Source: an uncultured Alphaproteobacteria bacterium (GTDB taxonomy: Bacteria; Pseudomonadota; Alphaproteobacteria; Caulobacterales; Caulobacteraceae). From it: DNA of 55,025 bases. Within the stretch, counting starts at the first letter, position 1. Each line of letters begins with the position of its first letter. Positions 8,375 through 17,119 of this stretch are shown piece after piece. The translations under genes and the position numbers were made by a program. Below the pieces are notes generated by a model. The model saw only the letters and a list, made by a program, of their open reading frames with translations, made no database searches and was not told the origin of the DNA. The stretch spans positions 1-55,025 of the forward strand of contig CALETE010000006.1 in assembly GCA_937920085.1 (NCBI GenBank). Reading direction: 5' to 3'.

Positions 8375-9883
8375 ATGCGCCCCAGCCACCTTGCCATGTC
8401 ACTGATCGGTGCCATGTTCGCCCTCGCCGCCGCGGCCCAGGCCGAACCCGCGCAGATCAAGGTCGAAACGGGCCTCCTATCCGGTGAGGCCCATGATGGC
8501 GTGGCTGTCTATCGTAACATTCCCTTTGCCGCCCCGCCGGTCGGCACCCTACGCTGGGCCCCGCCTGCCAAGGCGCCCGCCTGGTCTGGCGTGCGTGACG
8601 CCGTCAAGGTTGGCCCCTCCTGCGTTCAGCCCATGACCCCCGATGGCAGCCCCAATAGCGGCGGTGCCAATGGTCCCATGAGCGAAGACTGCCTTCAGCT
8701 CAATGTTTACTCACCCACCGGGGCAAAGGGCGCGCCGGTCATGGTTTGGATCCATGGGGGCAGTCACCGGACAGGGGCAGGCTGGGTCTATGACGGGACC
8801 AATTTCGCCAAGGACGGTGTCATCCTGGTGACAATCAATTATCGCCTGGGCCCCTTGGGCTATTTCGCCCACCCAGCCCTGACCAAGGCCGCCAAACCCG
8901 GCGAGCCCCTGGGCAATTACGGTCTGATGGATCAGATCGCGGCCCTCAAATGGGTTCAGCGCAATATCAAAGCCTTTGGGGGTGATCCGAAACGGGTGAC
9001 GGTGTTTGGCGAAAGCGCCGGGGGTATGAGCACCCTCGCCCTTCTGGCCACGCCCTCGACCAAGGGGCTCTACAAACAGGCCATGGTGCAATCGGGCGGT
9101 GGCTGGTTTGCGCCAACCCGTCTTACCGCAAAGGAAGCTGATGGCCTCAAGGCGCTCAAAGCTATGGGGGTCGAAGGCGCAGATGCGACCCAGCTCCGCG
9201 CCCTGTCCGCCACCGATCTTGTGGCCAAGATTGGCGGTAGTTTCGGTCCCTTTGTGGACGGCAAGCTGATGACTGAGACCCCCAGCCAGGCCTTCGCGGC
9301 CGGCCGCGCGGCGGACGTGCCCCTGGTGATTGGCTCTAATTCCGGCGAGGACTCCCTGATGGGACCTTGGTCTCCGTCCATGGCCGCCATGATCCCGCCT
9401 GCTGCCCGCAGCCTCTATGTCCAGGAAGCCGCCGCAGGGGACGAGGCCCTGGCCCGGGCCATCTTCACCGACAGGATTATGGGCGCTCCCGCCCGATGGA
9501 TTGCCCGCACGGGTGCCGGTGGTCAACCGACCTGGCTCTACCACTTTTCCTATGTGGGCTCGCGGTTCCGTCCTGTGGTGACTAGGGCCTTCCATGCTGC
9601 GGAAATCCAGTATGTCTTCCACTATTGGGGACGGCGGACCCCGCTCAGCGTGGTGTCAGAGCAGGACCAGGCCATGGCCCGTCTCATGCACTCCTGCTGG
9701 GTGGCCTTTGCCAAGACCGGACATCCCGACTGTGCCACGGCCCCAGCCTGGCCTGCCTATACCGCAGCCTCCGACCAGCTTATGGAATTTGGCGATCAGA
9801 GTGGCGTTATCGCACATTTCCGTCAGCTGCAGATGGATGCGCAGGACACCGCGAATCTTCCGGCGCTAAAGCTGGCGAATTAA
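8375..9883 (+). CDS. secreted type-B carboxylesterase/lipase family protein
   Basis: This 502-residue protein begins with a clear signal peptide (MSLIGAMFALAAAAQA), so it is exported. The alpha/beta-hydrolase fold has the type-B esterase signatures: EDCLQLNVY, the oxyanion-hole region MVWIHGGSH, the nucleophile elbow FGESAGGMS, the acid in SNSGEDS and the catalytic histidine in AFHAAEIQYVFHYWG. It hydrolyses carboxylic esters of unknown structure. ATG 8375 is chosen because GGGAGGAAG lies just upstream and the signal peptide starts there. It is a paralogue of the esterase at 19585-21264. Confidence 0.9.
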   Translation: MRPSHLAMSLIGAMFALAAAAQAEPAQIKVETGLLSGEAHDGVAVYRNIPFAAPPVGTLRWAPPAKAPAWSGVRDAVKVGPSCVQPMTPDGSPNSGGANGPMSEDCLQLNVYSPTGAKGAPVMVWIHGGSHRTGAGWVYDGTNFAKDGVILVTINYRLGPLGYFAHPALTKAAKPGEPLGNYGLMDQIAALKWVQRNIKAFGGDPKRVTVFGESAGGMSTLALLATPSTKGLYKQAMVQSGGGWFAPTRLTAKEADGLKALKAMGVEGADATQLRALSATDLVAKIGGSFGPFVDGKLMTETPSQAFAAGRAADVPLVIGSNSGEDSLMGPWSPSMAAMIPPAARSLYVQEAAAGDEALARAIFTDRIMGAPARWIARTGAGGQPTWLYHFSYVGSRFRPVVTRAFHAAEIQYVFHYWGRRTPLSVVSEQDQAMARLMHSCWVAFAKTGHPDCATAPAWPAYTAASDQLMEFGDQSGVIAHFRQLQMDAQDTANLPALKLAN

Positions 9884-10076
9884 CCACTCCAAAACCCGGC
9901 ACAGCGCCTAATGGGGATGGGAGATCGCCTTGGCCAAGAGTCTAGGTAAGCGCCTCTCAATCGAAAGCTTCACCTGCGTCGACAAAGATGCGGGCACACT
10001 TGGCGATTCTGCAAAGGATCGTGACTTCGACCTCGGACGTTTCGTCTAGGGTCCTTGTGACCAAAGGAAAGATTCC

Positions 10077-11540
10077 ATGGCCGTCGCTGCCTTGGTCGAT
10101 GTCATTGTGCTGTTTGGCGGGACGGGCGACCTCGCCCAGCGCATGCTGTTTCCTGCCCTCTACTTCCTGGACGCAGACGGTTTTCTCAACCCTGACATTC
10201 GTATTGTCGCCACCGCCAGGGCAGAGGTCTCCAGGACCGATTTCATTGCAAAAACCAAAGAGTCGGTTGCCCTTCGGGTGGGCGGTCTGACCGATGAGGT
10301 TTGGGGTCGGTTCGAAGCTCGGCTCGACTATGTGGTCGCCGACGCCACCACGATTGAGGGCGCAGACCGGCTGAAAGATGCCGTGGGCGTCGCCGTCACA
10401 CCGATGTTCTATCTGGCGGTCTCTCCCAGTCTCTACAGCCAGATTTGCAGCACGCTCCAGGCCTCTGGCCTTGCAACTCCCACCAGCCGGATTGTCATGG
10501 AAAAGCCCATCGGCCATGACCTGCAGAGCTCCAGGGCCATCAACCAAGCGGTGGGAGCGGTGTTCAGCGAAGACCGGGTTTTCCGAATTGACCATTATCT
10601 TGGCAAGGAAACCGTCCAGAACCTCATCGCCCTGCGCTTTGCCAACACCCTCTTTGAGCCCCTCTGGAACAACCTCACCATCGACCACGTCCAGATCACT
10701 GTGGCTGAGACCGAGGGGGTCGGGGATCGCTGGCCCTATTACGACGAGCACGGTGCCCTGCGCGATATGTTGCAAAATCACATGCTGCAGCTCCTGTGTC
10801 TCGTGGCTATGGAGCCGCCCTCCGATATGGAGCCGGACTCAGTTCGCAACGAAAAGGTCAAGGTTCTCCGGTCCCTGCGCCCCTTCAGCCGGGCCGCCGT
10901 TGGGCCAAACAGCGTTCGAGGACAATACACGCCGGGCGTCGTCGCGGGCTCAGCCGTCAAGGGCTATGAGGACGAGCGTGGCCAGCCCTCAGGCATAGAT
11001 ACCTTTGTGGCCCTCCGCGCCGACATCGATAACTGGCGGTGGGCTGGCGTGCCCTTCTACCTGCGGACCGGAAAGCGCTTGCCCGAGCGTCGGACCCAGA
11101 TCGTCATTCAATTCAAGGGCGTCCCCCATTCCATCTTTGGCGAGGCAGCCAAGAATGACCTTGTCGCCAACCGCTTGGTCATCGACCTGCAGCCTGACGA
11201 AGACATTGAACTCTTGCTGATGAACAAGTCGCCGGGCCTGTCCCAGGGCGGCATGCGACTGCAGTCACTTCCCCTGTCGCTCTCTCTTCTCAAGGCGTTT
11301 GCTGGTCCCAATGCCCGGCGCCACATTGCCTATGAGCGCCTCTTGCTCGATGTCATCCATGGGGTCTCCACACTCTTTGTTCGCCGAGATGAGGTGGAAG
11401 AGGCCTGGACATGGGTCGATGGTATATCCCAGGCCTGGGCTGACGCAGGCTTGGTGCCCAAACCCTATGCCGCTGGCAGCTGGGGTCCCGCTGGAGCTTT
11501 TGCCTTGATCGAGCGCACTGAACGCGTCTGGCATGATTAG
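10077..11540 (+). CDS. zwf: glucose-6-phosphate 1-dehydrogenase
   Basis: This 487-residue enzyme oxidises glucose 6-phosphate to 6-phosphogluconolactone with NADP+ (or NAD+) and opens the Entner-Doudoroff and pentose-phosphate routes. The dinucleotide-binding motif is FGGTGDLAQRMLFPALYFL near the N-terminus. The active-site signature RIDHYLGKE is present, as is the substrate-binding region PFYLRTGKRLPER. Length is typical. AAAGGAAAG lies just before the ATG. The next gene, pyk, starts only 9 bases downstream, so zwf is probably the first gene of a zwf-pyk-edd-glk operon. Confidence 0.95.
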   Translation: MAVAALVDVIVLFGGTGDLAQRMLFPALYFLDADGFLNPDIRIVATARAEVSRTDFIAKTKESVALRVGGLTDEVWGRFEARLDYVVADATTIEGADRLKDAVGVAVTPMFYLAVSPSLYSQICSTLQASGLATPTSRIVMEKPIGHDLQSSRAINQAVGAVFSEDRVFRIDHYLGKETVQNLIALRFANTLFEPLWNNLTIDHVQITVAETEGVGDRWPYYDEHGALRDMLQNHMLQLLCLVAMEPPSDMEPDSVRNEKVKVLRSLRPFSRAAVGPNSVRGQYTPGVVAGSAVKGYEDERGQPSGIDTFVALRADIDNWRWAGVPFYLRTGKRLPERRTQIVIQFKGVPHSIFGEAAKNDLVANRLVIDLQPDEDIELLLMNKSPGLSQGGMRLQSLPLSLSLLKAFAGPNARRHIAYERLLLDVIHGVSTLFVRRDEVEEAWTWVDGISQAWADAGLVPKPYAAGSWGPAGAFALIERTERVWHD

Positions 11541-11549
11541 GACTGTCCC

Positions 11550-12974
11550 ATGATCCGCGCCCGTCGCGCCCGTATTGTTGCCACCCTTGGCCCCGCTAGC
11601 GCCCATCCTGCCCAGGTGGTGGCCCTGGCTCGGGCTGGTGCAGACGTTTTTCGGGTCAATTTCAGCCATGGGGTCCATGCGGACCATGCGAAGACCATCG
11701 CCAACGTCCGGCAGGCGGAAATCGAGGTTGGCCGCCACCTTGCGGTCCTTGCCGATCTCCAGGGCCCAAAGCTGCGCCTCGGCGAATTCGTCGATGGGCG
11801 GATCAAGATCAAGGTCGGCCAGTCTTTCCGGCTGGACCGCGACCCAAGCCCGGGCGATGCCACCCGAGTCTGCGTGCCGCACAGTGAAATCTTTGCGGCC
11901 CTGAGACCTGAGGCTGAAATCCTGTTGGATGACGGCAAGGTCCGCCTGAAGGTGCTGTCCTGCGGCCCTGATTTTGCTGAAACCACAGTGCTCGGCGGGG
12001 AGGCCCTGTCAGACCACAAGGGCCTGAACCTGCCAGGCCTGACCATTCCCATCCCAGCCCTGACCCCAAAAGATCGACAGGATCTGGATTTCGCCCTGTC
12101 GCAAGGTGTGGATTGGGTCGCCTTATCCTTTGTCCAAAGGGCAGCGGACATGGCTGACCTAAGGCAGATTGTACGGGGGCGAGCTGGCGTGCTGGCCAAG
12201 ATTGAAAAGCCCGCCGCCCTTGATGCCCTGGACGAAATCCTCGACCTCTGTGAAGCCGTCATGGTGGCGCGGGGGGATTTGGGGGTCGAGCTGGCACCTG
12301 AAGACGTGCCAGTGGTCCAAAAGGCTTTGGTTCGTGCCGCCCGCACCCGGGGCATCCCCGTCATTGTCGCCACGCAAATGCTTGAGTCCATGATCCACGC
12401 CCCCACACCCACCAGGGCCGAGGCTTCCGACGTGGCCGGCGCGGTCTATGAGGGGGCTGACGCTGTCATGCTGTCTGCGGAAACCGCCGCCGGGGACTTT
12501 CCCCTAGAGGCCGTGACCATCATGGACCGGATTCTGACCCGGGTTGAGCAAGATTCCCGCTGGCCAGAACTCATGCGAGCGGAATATCCCATCGAGGATG
12601 CGGATGCTGATGCCCTGGTGGCTGCCGCCCGTCGCGCGGCAGACTCGGCCAGTACCGGCTGTCTTGCTGCCTTCACCACCACCGGCCAGACGGCCCTGCG
12701 CCTGTCTCGGGAACGGCCCCTTCAGCCCACCCTGGCCCTGACCACAGAGCTTTCGGCGGCGCGGCGACTGGCCCTGGCATGGGGGGTCGAAACCCAAGTG
12801 ATTGCCCCCATTACCGATGCCGAAGACCTCGCCAAGGTGGCGGTTGATCATGCGGTTAATCTCGGGCTCTGCGAGCCAGGGGCTCGGGTTCTGATCCTTG
12901 CCGGCCTGCCCATGGGCTCACCCGGTGCCGCCAATATTCTCAGGATCGCCCATGCCCCGCTTAGGCGGGGATAA
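11550..12974 (+). CDS. pyk: pyruvate kinase
   Basis: This 474-residue enzyme converts phosphoenolpyruvate and ADP to pyruvate and ATP. Family signatures are visible: RVNFSHG near residue 34, the active-site motif GVLAKIEKPAALDALDEI and MVARGDLGVEL, then ATQMLESMI and the C-terminal allosteric-type domain (AFTTTGQTALRLSRERP). It sits 9 bases behind zwf, where other Caulobacter-type clusters usually carry pgl. Its product is also a product of the Entner-Doudoroff route, so the grouping makes metabolic sense. A GC-rich hairpin overlaps its last codons. Confidence 0.95.
   Translation: MIRARRARIVATLGPASAHPAQVVALARAGADVFRVNFSHGVHADHAKTIANVRQAEIEVGRHLAVLADLQGPKLRLGEFVDGRIKIKVGQSFRLDRDPSPGDATRVCVPHSEIFAALRPEAEILLDDGKVRLKVLSCGPDFAETTVLGGEALSDHKGLNLPGLTIPIPALTPKDRQDLDFALSQGVDWVALSFVQRAADMADLRQIVRGRAGVLAKIEKPAALDALDEILDLCEAVMVARGDLGVELAPEDVPVVQKALVRAARTRGIPVIVATQMLESMIHAPTPTRAEASDVAGAVYEGADAVMLSAETAAGDFPLEAVTIMDRILTRVEQDSRWPELMRAEYPIEDADADALVAAARRAADSASTGCLAAFTTTGQTALRLSRERPLQPTLALTTELSAARRLALAWGVETQVIAPITDAEDLAKVAVDHAVNLGLCEPGARVLILAGLPMGSPGAANILRIAHAPLRRG
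12955..12970 (+). terminator. hairpin at the end of pyk
   Basis: CCCCGC at 12955-12960 pairs with GCGGGG at 12965-12970 around TTAG. It lies within the last codons of pyk and has no T run. It could attenuate transcription or stabilise the upstream mRNA before edd. Confidence 0.35.
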
Positions 12975-13056
12975 GACGAGGGGTGCAAGCCTGCCGTTAA
13001 AGGTCTAAACCCCCCGCCCTCTTCCCTCGATCCTCCAGACCCACCAGGAGATGTCC

Positions 13057-14871
13057 ATGCATCCGGTCACCGCTGCGGTTACAGCGCGGATCATTGAGCG
13101 CAGTCGTGAGACCCGCAGAGACTATCTCGACCGTATGGCGCAAGCCGGTGCCTCTGCTCCGGGTCGAGCCAAACTCTCCTGCGCCAACTGGGCCCACGCC
13201 TTCGCCGCCAGTCCAGAGGGCGATAAGCAACGCCTGCGCAATCCGACCGCACCCAATATCGCCATTGTCTCCTCGTATAATGACATGCTCTCGGCTCATC
13301 AGCCTTTTGAGCGCTTTCCGGAGGTCATCAAGGCAGCAGCAGAGGCTGCCGGAGGCACCGCCCAGTTCGCGGGTGGGGTTCCGGCCATGTGCGACGGCGT
13401 CACCCAGGGCCGACCAGGGATGGAACTCTCGCTATTTTCCAGGGATGTGATCGCCATGTCCACGGCGGTTGCCCTGACCCACGATGCCTTTGATGCCGCC
13501 CTGATGTTAGGGGTCTGCGACAAGATCGTACCCGGGCTTGTGATCGGTGCCCTGTCCTTTGGCCATCTGCCGGTGGTTTTTGTGCCCGCAGGCCCCATGA
13601 CTTCGGGGATTTCCAACGCTGAGAAAACCGCGGTACGTGCCCGCTATGCTGAGGGCAATGCCACCCGCGATGAGCTGCTGGAAAGCGAGATGAAGGCCTA
13701 TCACGGGCCTGGCACCTGCACGTTCTATGGCACCGCCAATTCCAACCAGATGGTGATGGAAATGATGGGTCTGCACCTCCCGGGTGCAGCCTTTGTCCAT
13801 CCCAATACGCCCCTACGCGACGCCCTGACTGCTGCTGCCCCAAGGCGGGCTATGGAGATCGCTCATGGTGGCAATGCCTATATCCCCATGTCGGCGGTGG
13901 TGGATGAAAAGGCGGTGGTCAATGCCATTGTCGGCCTGCTGGCCACAGGGGGCTCGACCAATCATACCCTGCACCTGGTGGCCATGGCGCGGGCGGCAGG
14001 TGTCATCGTTGATTGGAGCGACTTCGACGAATTGTCCAAGGTCACCCCATTATTGGCCAGGGTCTATCCCAATGGTGCGGGCGATGTGAACGCCTTCCAC
14101 GCTGCAGGCGGTATGGCTGTGGTGGTGCGCGAACTCCTGGATGCGGGTCTCGCCCATGAGGATGTCATGACCGTCGCTGGCCCCGGCCTTCGCCACTATC
14201 AGCAGGAGCCCTTTCTGGAGAACGGCACCCTGGTCTGGCGCGATGGACCCGAAAAATCCCTGAACACTGAAATCCTGCGCTCGGCAAAGGACCCCTTCGC
14301 GCCTGAGGGCGGTATTCGACTTCTGACCGGTCCCCTGGGGCGGGCTGTCATCAAGACCTCAGCGGTCAAGGACGAGCATCTGGTGATCGAGGCCCCAGCC
14401 GTGGTCTTCCATGATCAGGACGACCTGCTGGCGGCCCATAAGCGTGGCGAGCTCAATCGCGACTTTATCGCTGTAGTTCGGTTCCAGGGACCCCAGGCCA
14501 ATGGCATGCCTGAACTCCACAGCCTGACCCCAACCCTTGGGGTCTTGCAGGATAAAGGTTTCAAGGTGGCTCTGGTTACGGACGGGCGAATGTCGGGTGC
14601 CTCGGGCAAGGTTCCCGCCGCGATCCATGTGTCGCCGGAAGCCAAGATGGGTGGGCCCCTGGCCCTGGTACAGGATGGCGACATCATCCGATTGGACGGT
14701 CATGCTGGAACCCTGGATCTGATGGTCGACCCTGCCGTCCTTGCGGCCCGAACGCCTGCGACGGCGCAGGCCGCCGCTTACGGATTTGGTCGCGAAATGT
14801 TTGGCTGGATGCGCCGCGCCGCCGGTCCTGCTGAAGCTGGGGCCTGCGCCCTGTTTGAGGTCACCCCATGA
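13057..14871 (+). CDS. edd: 6-phosphogluconate dehydratase
   Basis: This protein of about 604 residues dehydrates 6-phosphogluconate to KDPG, the first committed Entner-Doudoroff step. It belongs to the IlvD/Edd family of Fe-S dehydratases. Motifs seen are GVPAMCDGVTQGRPGMELSL, LMLGVCDKIVPG, PAGPMTSGISNAEK, CTFYGTANSNQMVMEMMG, GGSTNHTLHLVAMA and VTDGRMSGASGKVPAAIHV; the cysteines in the first three blocks fit cluster ligation. The ATG at 13057 has CCAGGAG at a better distance than the in-frame ATG at 13051. It overlaps glk by four bases. Confidence 0.95.
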   Translation: MHPVTAAVTARIIERSRETRRDYLDRMAQAGASAPGRAKLSCANWAHAFAASPEGDKQRLRNPTAPNIAIVSSYNDMLSAHQPFERFPEVIKAAAEAAGGTAQFAGGVPAMCDGVTQGRPGMELSLFSRDVIAMSTAVALTHDAFDAALMLGVCDKIVPGLVIGALSFGHLPVVFVPAGPMTSGISNAEKTAVRARYAEGNATRDELLESEMKAYHGPGTCTFYGTANSNQMVMEMMGLHLPGAAFVHPNTPLRDALTAAAPRRAMEIAHGGNAYIPMSAVVDEKAVVNAIVGLLATGGSTNHTLHLVAMARAAGVIVDWSDFDELSKVTPLLARVYPNGAGDVNAFHAAGGMAVVVRELLDAGLAHEDVMTVAGPGLRHYQQEPFLENGTLVWRDGPEKSLNTEILRSAKDPFAPEGGIRLLTGPLGRAVIKTSAVKDEHLVIEAPAVVFHDQDDLLAAHKRGELNRDFIAVVRFQGPQANGMPELHSLTPTLGVLQDKGFKVALVTDGRMSGASGKVPAAIHVSPEAKMGGPLALVQDGDIIRLDGHAGTLDLMVDPAVLAARTPATAQAAAYGFGREMFGWMRRAAGPAEAGACALFEVTP

Positions 14872-15842
14872 AGACCCAATTTGTCGGCCTGGTTGGCGAT
14901 ATTGGTGGCACCAATGCCCGCCTGGCCCTTGTGGATACTGAAGGTCATATCCGTCATCCCAAGACCTATGCCGCCGCAGACTACGCGTCTCTGTCTGAGG
15001 TGATTGCCACCTATCTGGAAGACCTCACCAAGGGGCGTCGCCTGGCCCGTGCGGCCCTGGCTGTCGCCGGCCCCGTGGTCGACGGCGAGATCGCCTTTAC
15101 CAATATTGATTGGCGTATTTCCGAAGGCGAACTGGTGGGAACCTTCGAATTCGAAACGGCGCGGCTTATGAATGACTTTGCAGCCCAGGCCATGGCTGCA
15201 CCCCTGCTGACCCCGGACAATCTGCGGCAAATTGGCCCGGATCTAAAGGGAGCGGAGGGCGCGCCGGTGGTGGTGCTCGGCGCCGGAACCGGCTTTGGCG
15301 TGGCAGGGCTGGCCCGGTCTGACCGCGGCGATCTGGCAATATCAGCCGAGGGCGGTCACGCAAGTTTCGCCCCAGGCGATGATGTCGAGATCGACGTGCT
15401 CAAGATCTTGCGACGCAAGTACGAACGGGTTTCCATTGAGCGGGTGCTCTCTGGTCAGGGCCTCTTTGACCTTTATCAAGCGCTTGGCGACATCAATGGC
15501 GTTTCAGCGCCCTTGAAGGACCAGAAGGCAGTGACAACTGAGGGTCTAAAGGGCGACGTCTTGGCCTCGCAAACCCTCGATCGTTTCCTTGAAATCTATG
15601 GCTCGACAGCAGGCGACATTGCTTTGACCTATGGTGCCCGTGGGGGGGTCTACATCTCCGGCGGAATTGCACCGCGCCTCATTGACCGTATGCTTTCTGG
15701 GGGCTTCCGGCGGCGTTTTGAAGCCAAGGGTCGGCTGACCGACTATATGGTCGATATTCCCACGGCTCTGATTGTTCACCCCTATGCCGCCCTGGTCGGT
15801 GCTGCGCGGGTACTCAAGCACCTGGAAGCAAATCCCCTATAA
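14868..15842 (+). CDS. glk: glucokinase
   Basis: This 324-residue ROK-unrelated bacterial glucokinase (Glk family) phosphorylates glucose with ATP. It shows the phosphate-binding GDIGGTNARLALV near the N-terminus, LMNDFAAQA with the catalytic aspartate, VLGAGTGFGVA, SAEGGHASFAP and GGVYISGGIAPRL. It overlaps edd by four bases (ATGA) and is the last gene of the sugar cluster, feeding zwf with glucose 6-phosphate. The KDPG aldolase gene eda, needed to finish the pathway, is not next to it. Confidence 0.93.
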   Translation: MKTQFVGLVGDIGGTNARLALVDTEGHIRHPKTYAAADYASLSEVIATYLEDLTKGRRLARAALAVAGPVVDGEIAFTNIDWRISEGELVGTFEFETARLMNDFAAQAMAAPLLTPDNLRQIGPDLKGAEGAPVVVLGAGTGFGVAGLARSDRGDLAISAEGGHASFAPGDDVEIDVLKILRRKYERVSIERVLSGQGLFDLYQALGDINGVSAPLKDQKAVTTEGLKGDVLASQTLDRFLEIYGSTAGDIALTYGARGGVYISGGIAPRLIDRMLSGGFRRRFEAKGRLTDYMVDIPTALIVHPYAALVGAARVLKHLEANPL

Positions 15843-16031
15843 AGTCGGCAGCTTGTTTCTGGCCTTGCACCAAGTTTGCCCGACCTTGTCATAGCCAATT
15901 GATTGCGCTGGCGCTGGAATGTCTCTGGGGGCACATGCCCCTCGGAAGCTGACTTTACGAGTTTTAAGGGCTTTAGGCTTAATCTGACATTGACCTTAGC
16001 AGGTTTGTGATGAGCGGGCGGACTGAGCTAG

Positions 16032-16946
16032 ATGCGCTACAGACCCTATGGCAATGCGGGAAAGACGGTATCCTCCATTGCCGTTCAGCTGGACGATTCA
16101 CGTTCTGATGTGAGTTATGGCGAATGGCGGGCTCGTATTCGCGCCTGTATATTGCAGGGGGTAACGGCGTTCGAGGTCGTTACGGCATCAGAGCCCTTGG
16201 CCAAGGCACTTGGTGCAGAGATTGCGCCCTTTGACCCCTCTGGCATCGTCGTGATCTGGCGTATCCGGGCATCCGGGCGGCCCTCCATTTCGAGCCTCAA
16301 TATTGCAGAAGCCATTGAGGCGGCGCTCGACTGGACCGGCCTTGCAGGCGTGGACGTCCTCATGCTCGAGTGGGATGCCTACAAGCTTCTCGAGCCAGAG
16401 GCGTGGGAGGTTCTCGACGCCTTTGCCCAGGCCAGCGCCTTTGACAGGTTGGGCATAGTGGGCGGGGAGCAAGCGGTTGATCTCTGCCTTTCAGATCGTC
16501 GTTTTACAGCTGTGAAGACCTTTCTCGGGATCGGGGAAAACCCAATCCTTCGTCGCAAGATTGTTGAAGCCTCTCGGTTAGACACACTGGTTTTCGCCCG
16601 TGCCTATTTTGGTGCCTTGGCTGACGGCGAGCCCCCGCGGTCCTTATTGTCCGAAATTAAAGAGCTGCTGGGTTTCAGGTCGCCGCCACCCCCAGACCAG
16701 ATGCCCTCTCTGGATTTTCTAAAAACCACTCCCAACTGGACTGCTGAAGACCTCACGCTCGCCTGCCTTCTGACCGACCCGGTCATAACAGCTGCGGTGG
16801 TGGAGACGACCGACGCAGATGCCATTGTCAGCCTCAGCCAAGCCACAGAGCGCGACCTGCCGAAGTCGATCTTCGCCCAACTTGAAATCGCCCGCACCGC
16901 TGGGGCGCAATTGGACAGTCGCAAGGTCGGGCGTAAGCCGTCCTGA
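16032..16946 (+). CDS. aldo/keto-reductase-like protein lacking the catalytic tetrad
   Basis: This 304-residue protein has the outline of an aldo/keto reductase. The start MRYRPYGNAGKTVSSIAV matches the family N-terminus, and GVTAFEVVTASEPLAKALG occupies the strand-helix that normally carries the catalytic Asp and Tyr (typically FDTAxxYG). Here the Asp is Glu and no Tyr follows. The later strand LMLEWDA stands where the family has a catalytic His. It therefore looks non-catalytic, or its chemistry has changed. It is a separate unit about 190 bases after glk. Product and partner are unknown. Confidence 0.65.
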   Translation: MRYRPYGNAGKTVSSIAVQLDDSRSDVSYGEWRARIRACILQGVTAFEVVTASEPLAKALGAEIAPFDPSGIVVIWRIRASGRPSISSLNIAEAIEAALDWTGLAGVDVLMLEWDAYKLLEPEAWEVLDAFAQASAFDRLGIVGGEQAVDLCLSDRRFTAVKTFLGIGENPILRRKIVEASRLDTLVFARAYFGALADGEPPRSLLSEIKELLGFRSPPPPDQMPSLDFLKTTPNWTAEDLTLACLLTDPVITAAVVETTDADAIVSLSQATERDLPKSIFAQLEIARTAGAQLDSRKVGRKPS

Positions 16947-17119
16947 TACAAGCGATGCCACCGGGGGGCTAAAGCGTCTCAATCGGGCCTTCGGCAAAAG
17001 CGGCCCCTTACAAAATTCCAGTTCATGAAACCGTCGCGAATGTGAAGCGGCTTTGTCGCACAAGCCCCCTATCGCCTCTGCGATTAAGGACCTCGGGTCC
17101 GAAACGAAGGGGAAAAAAG

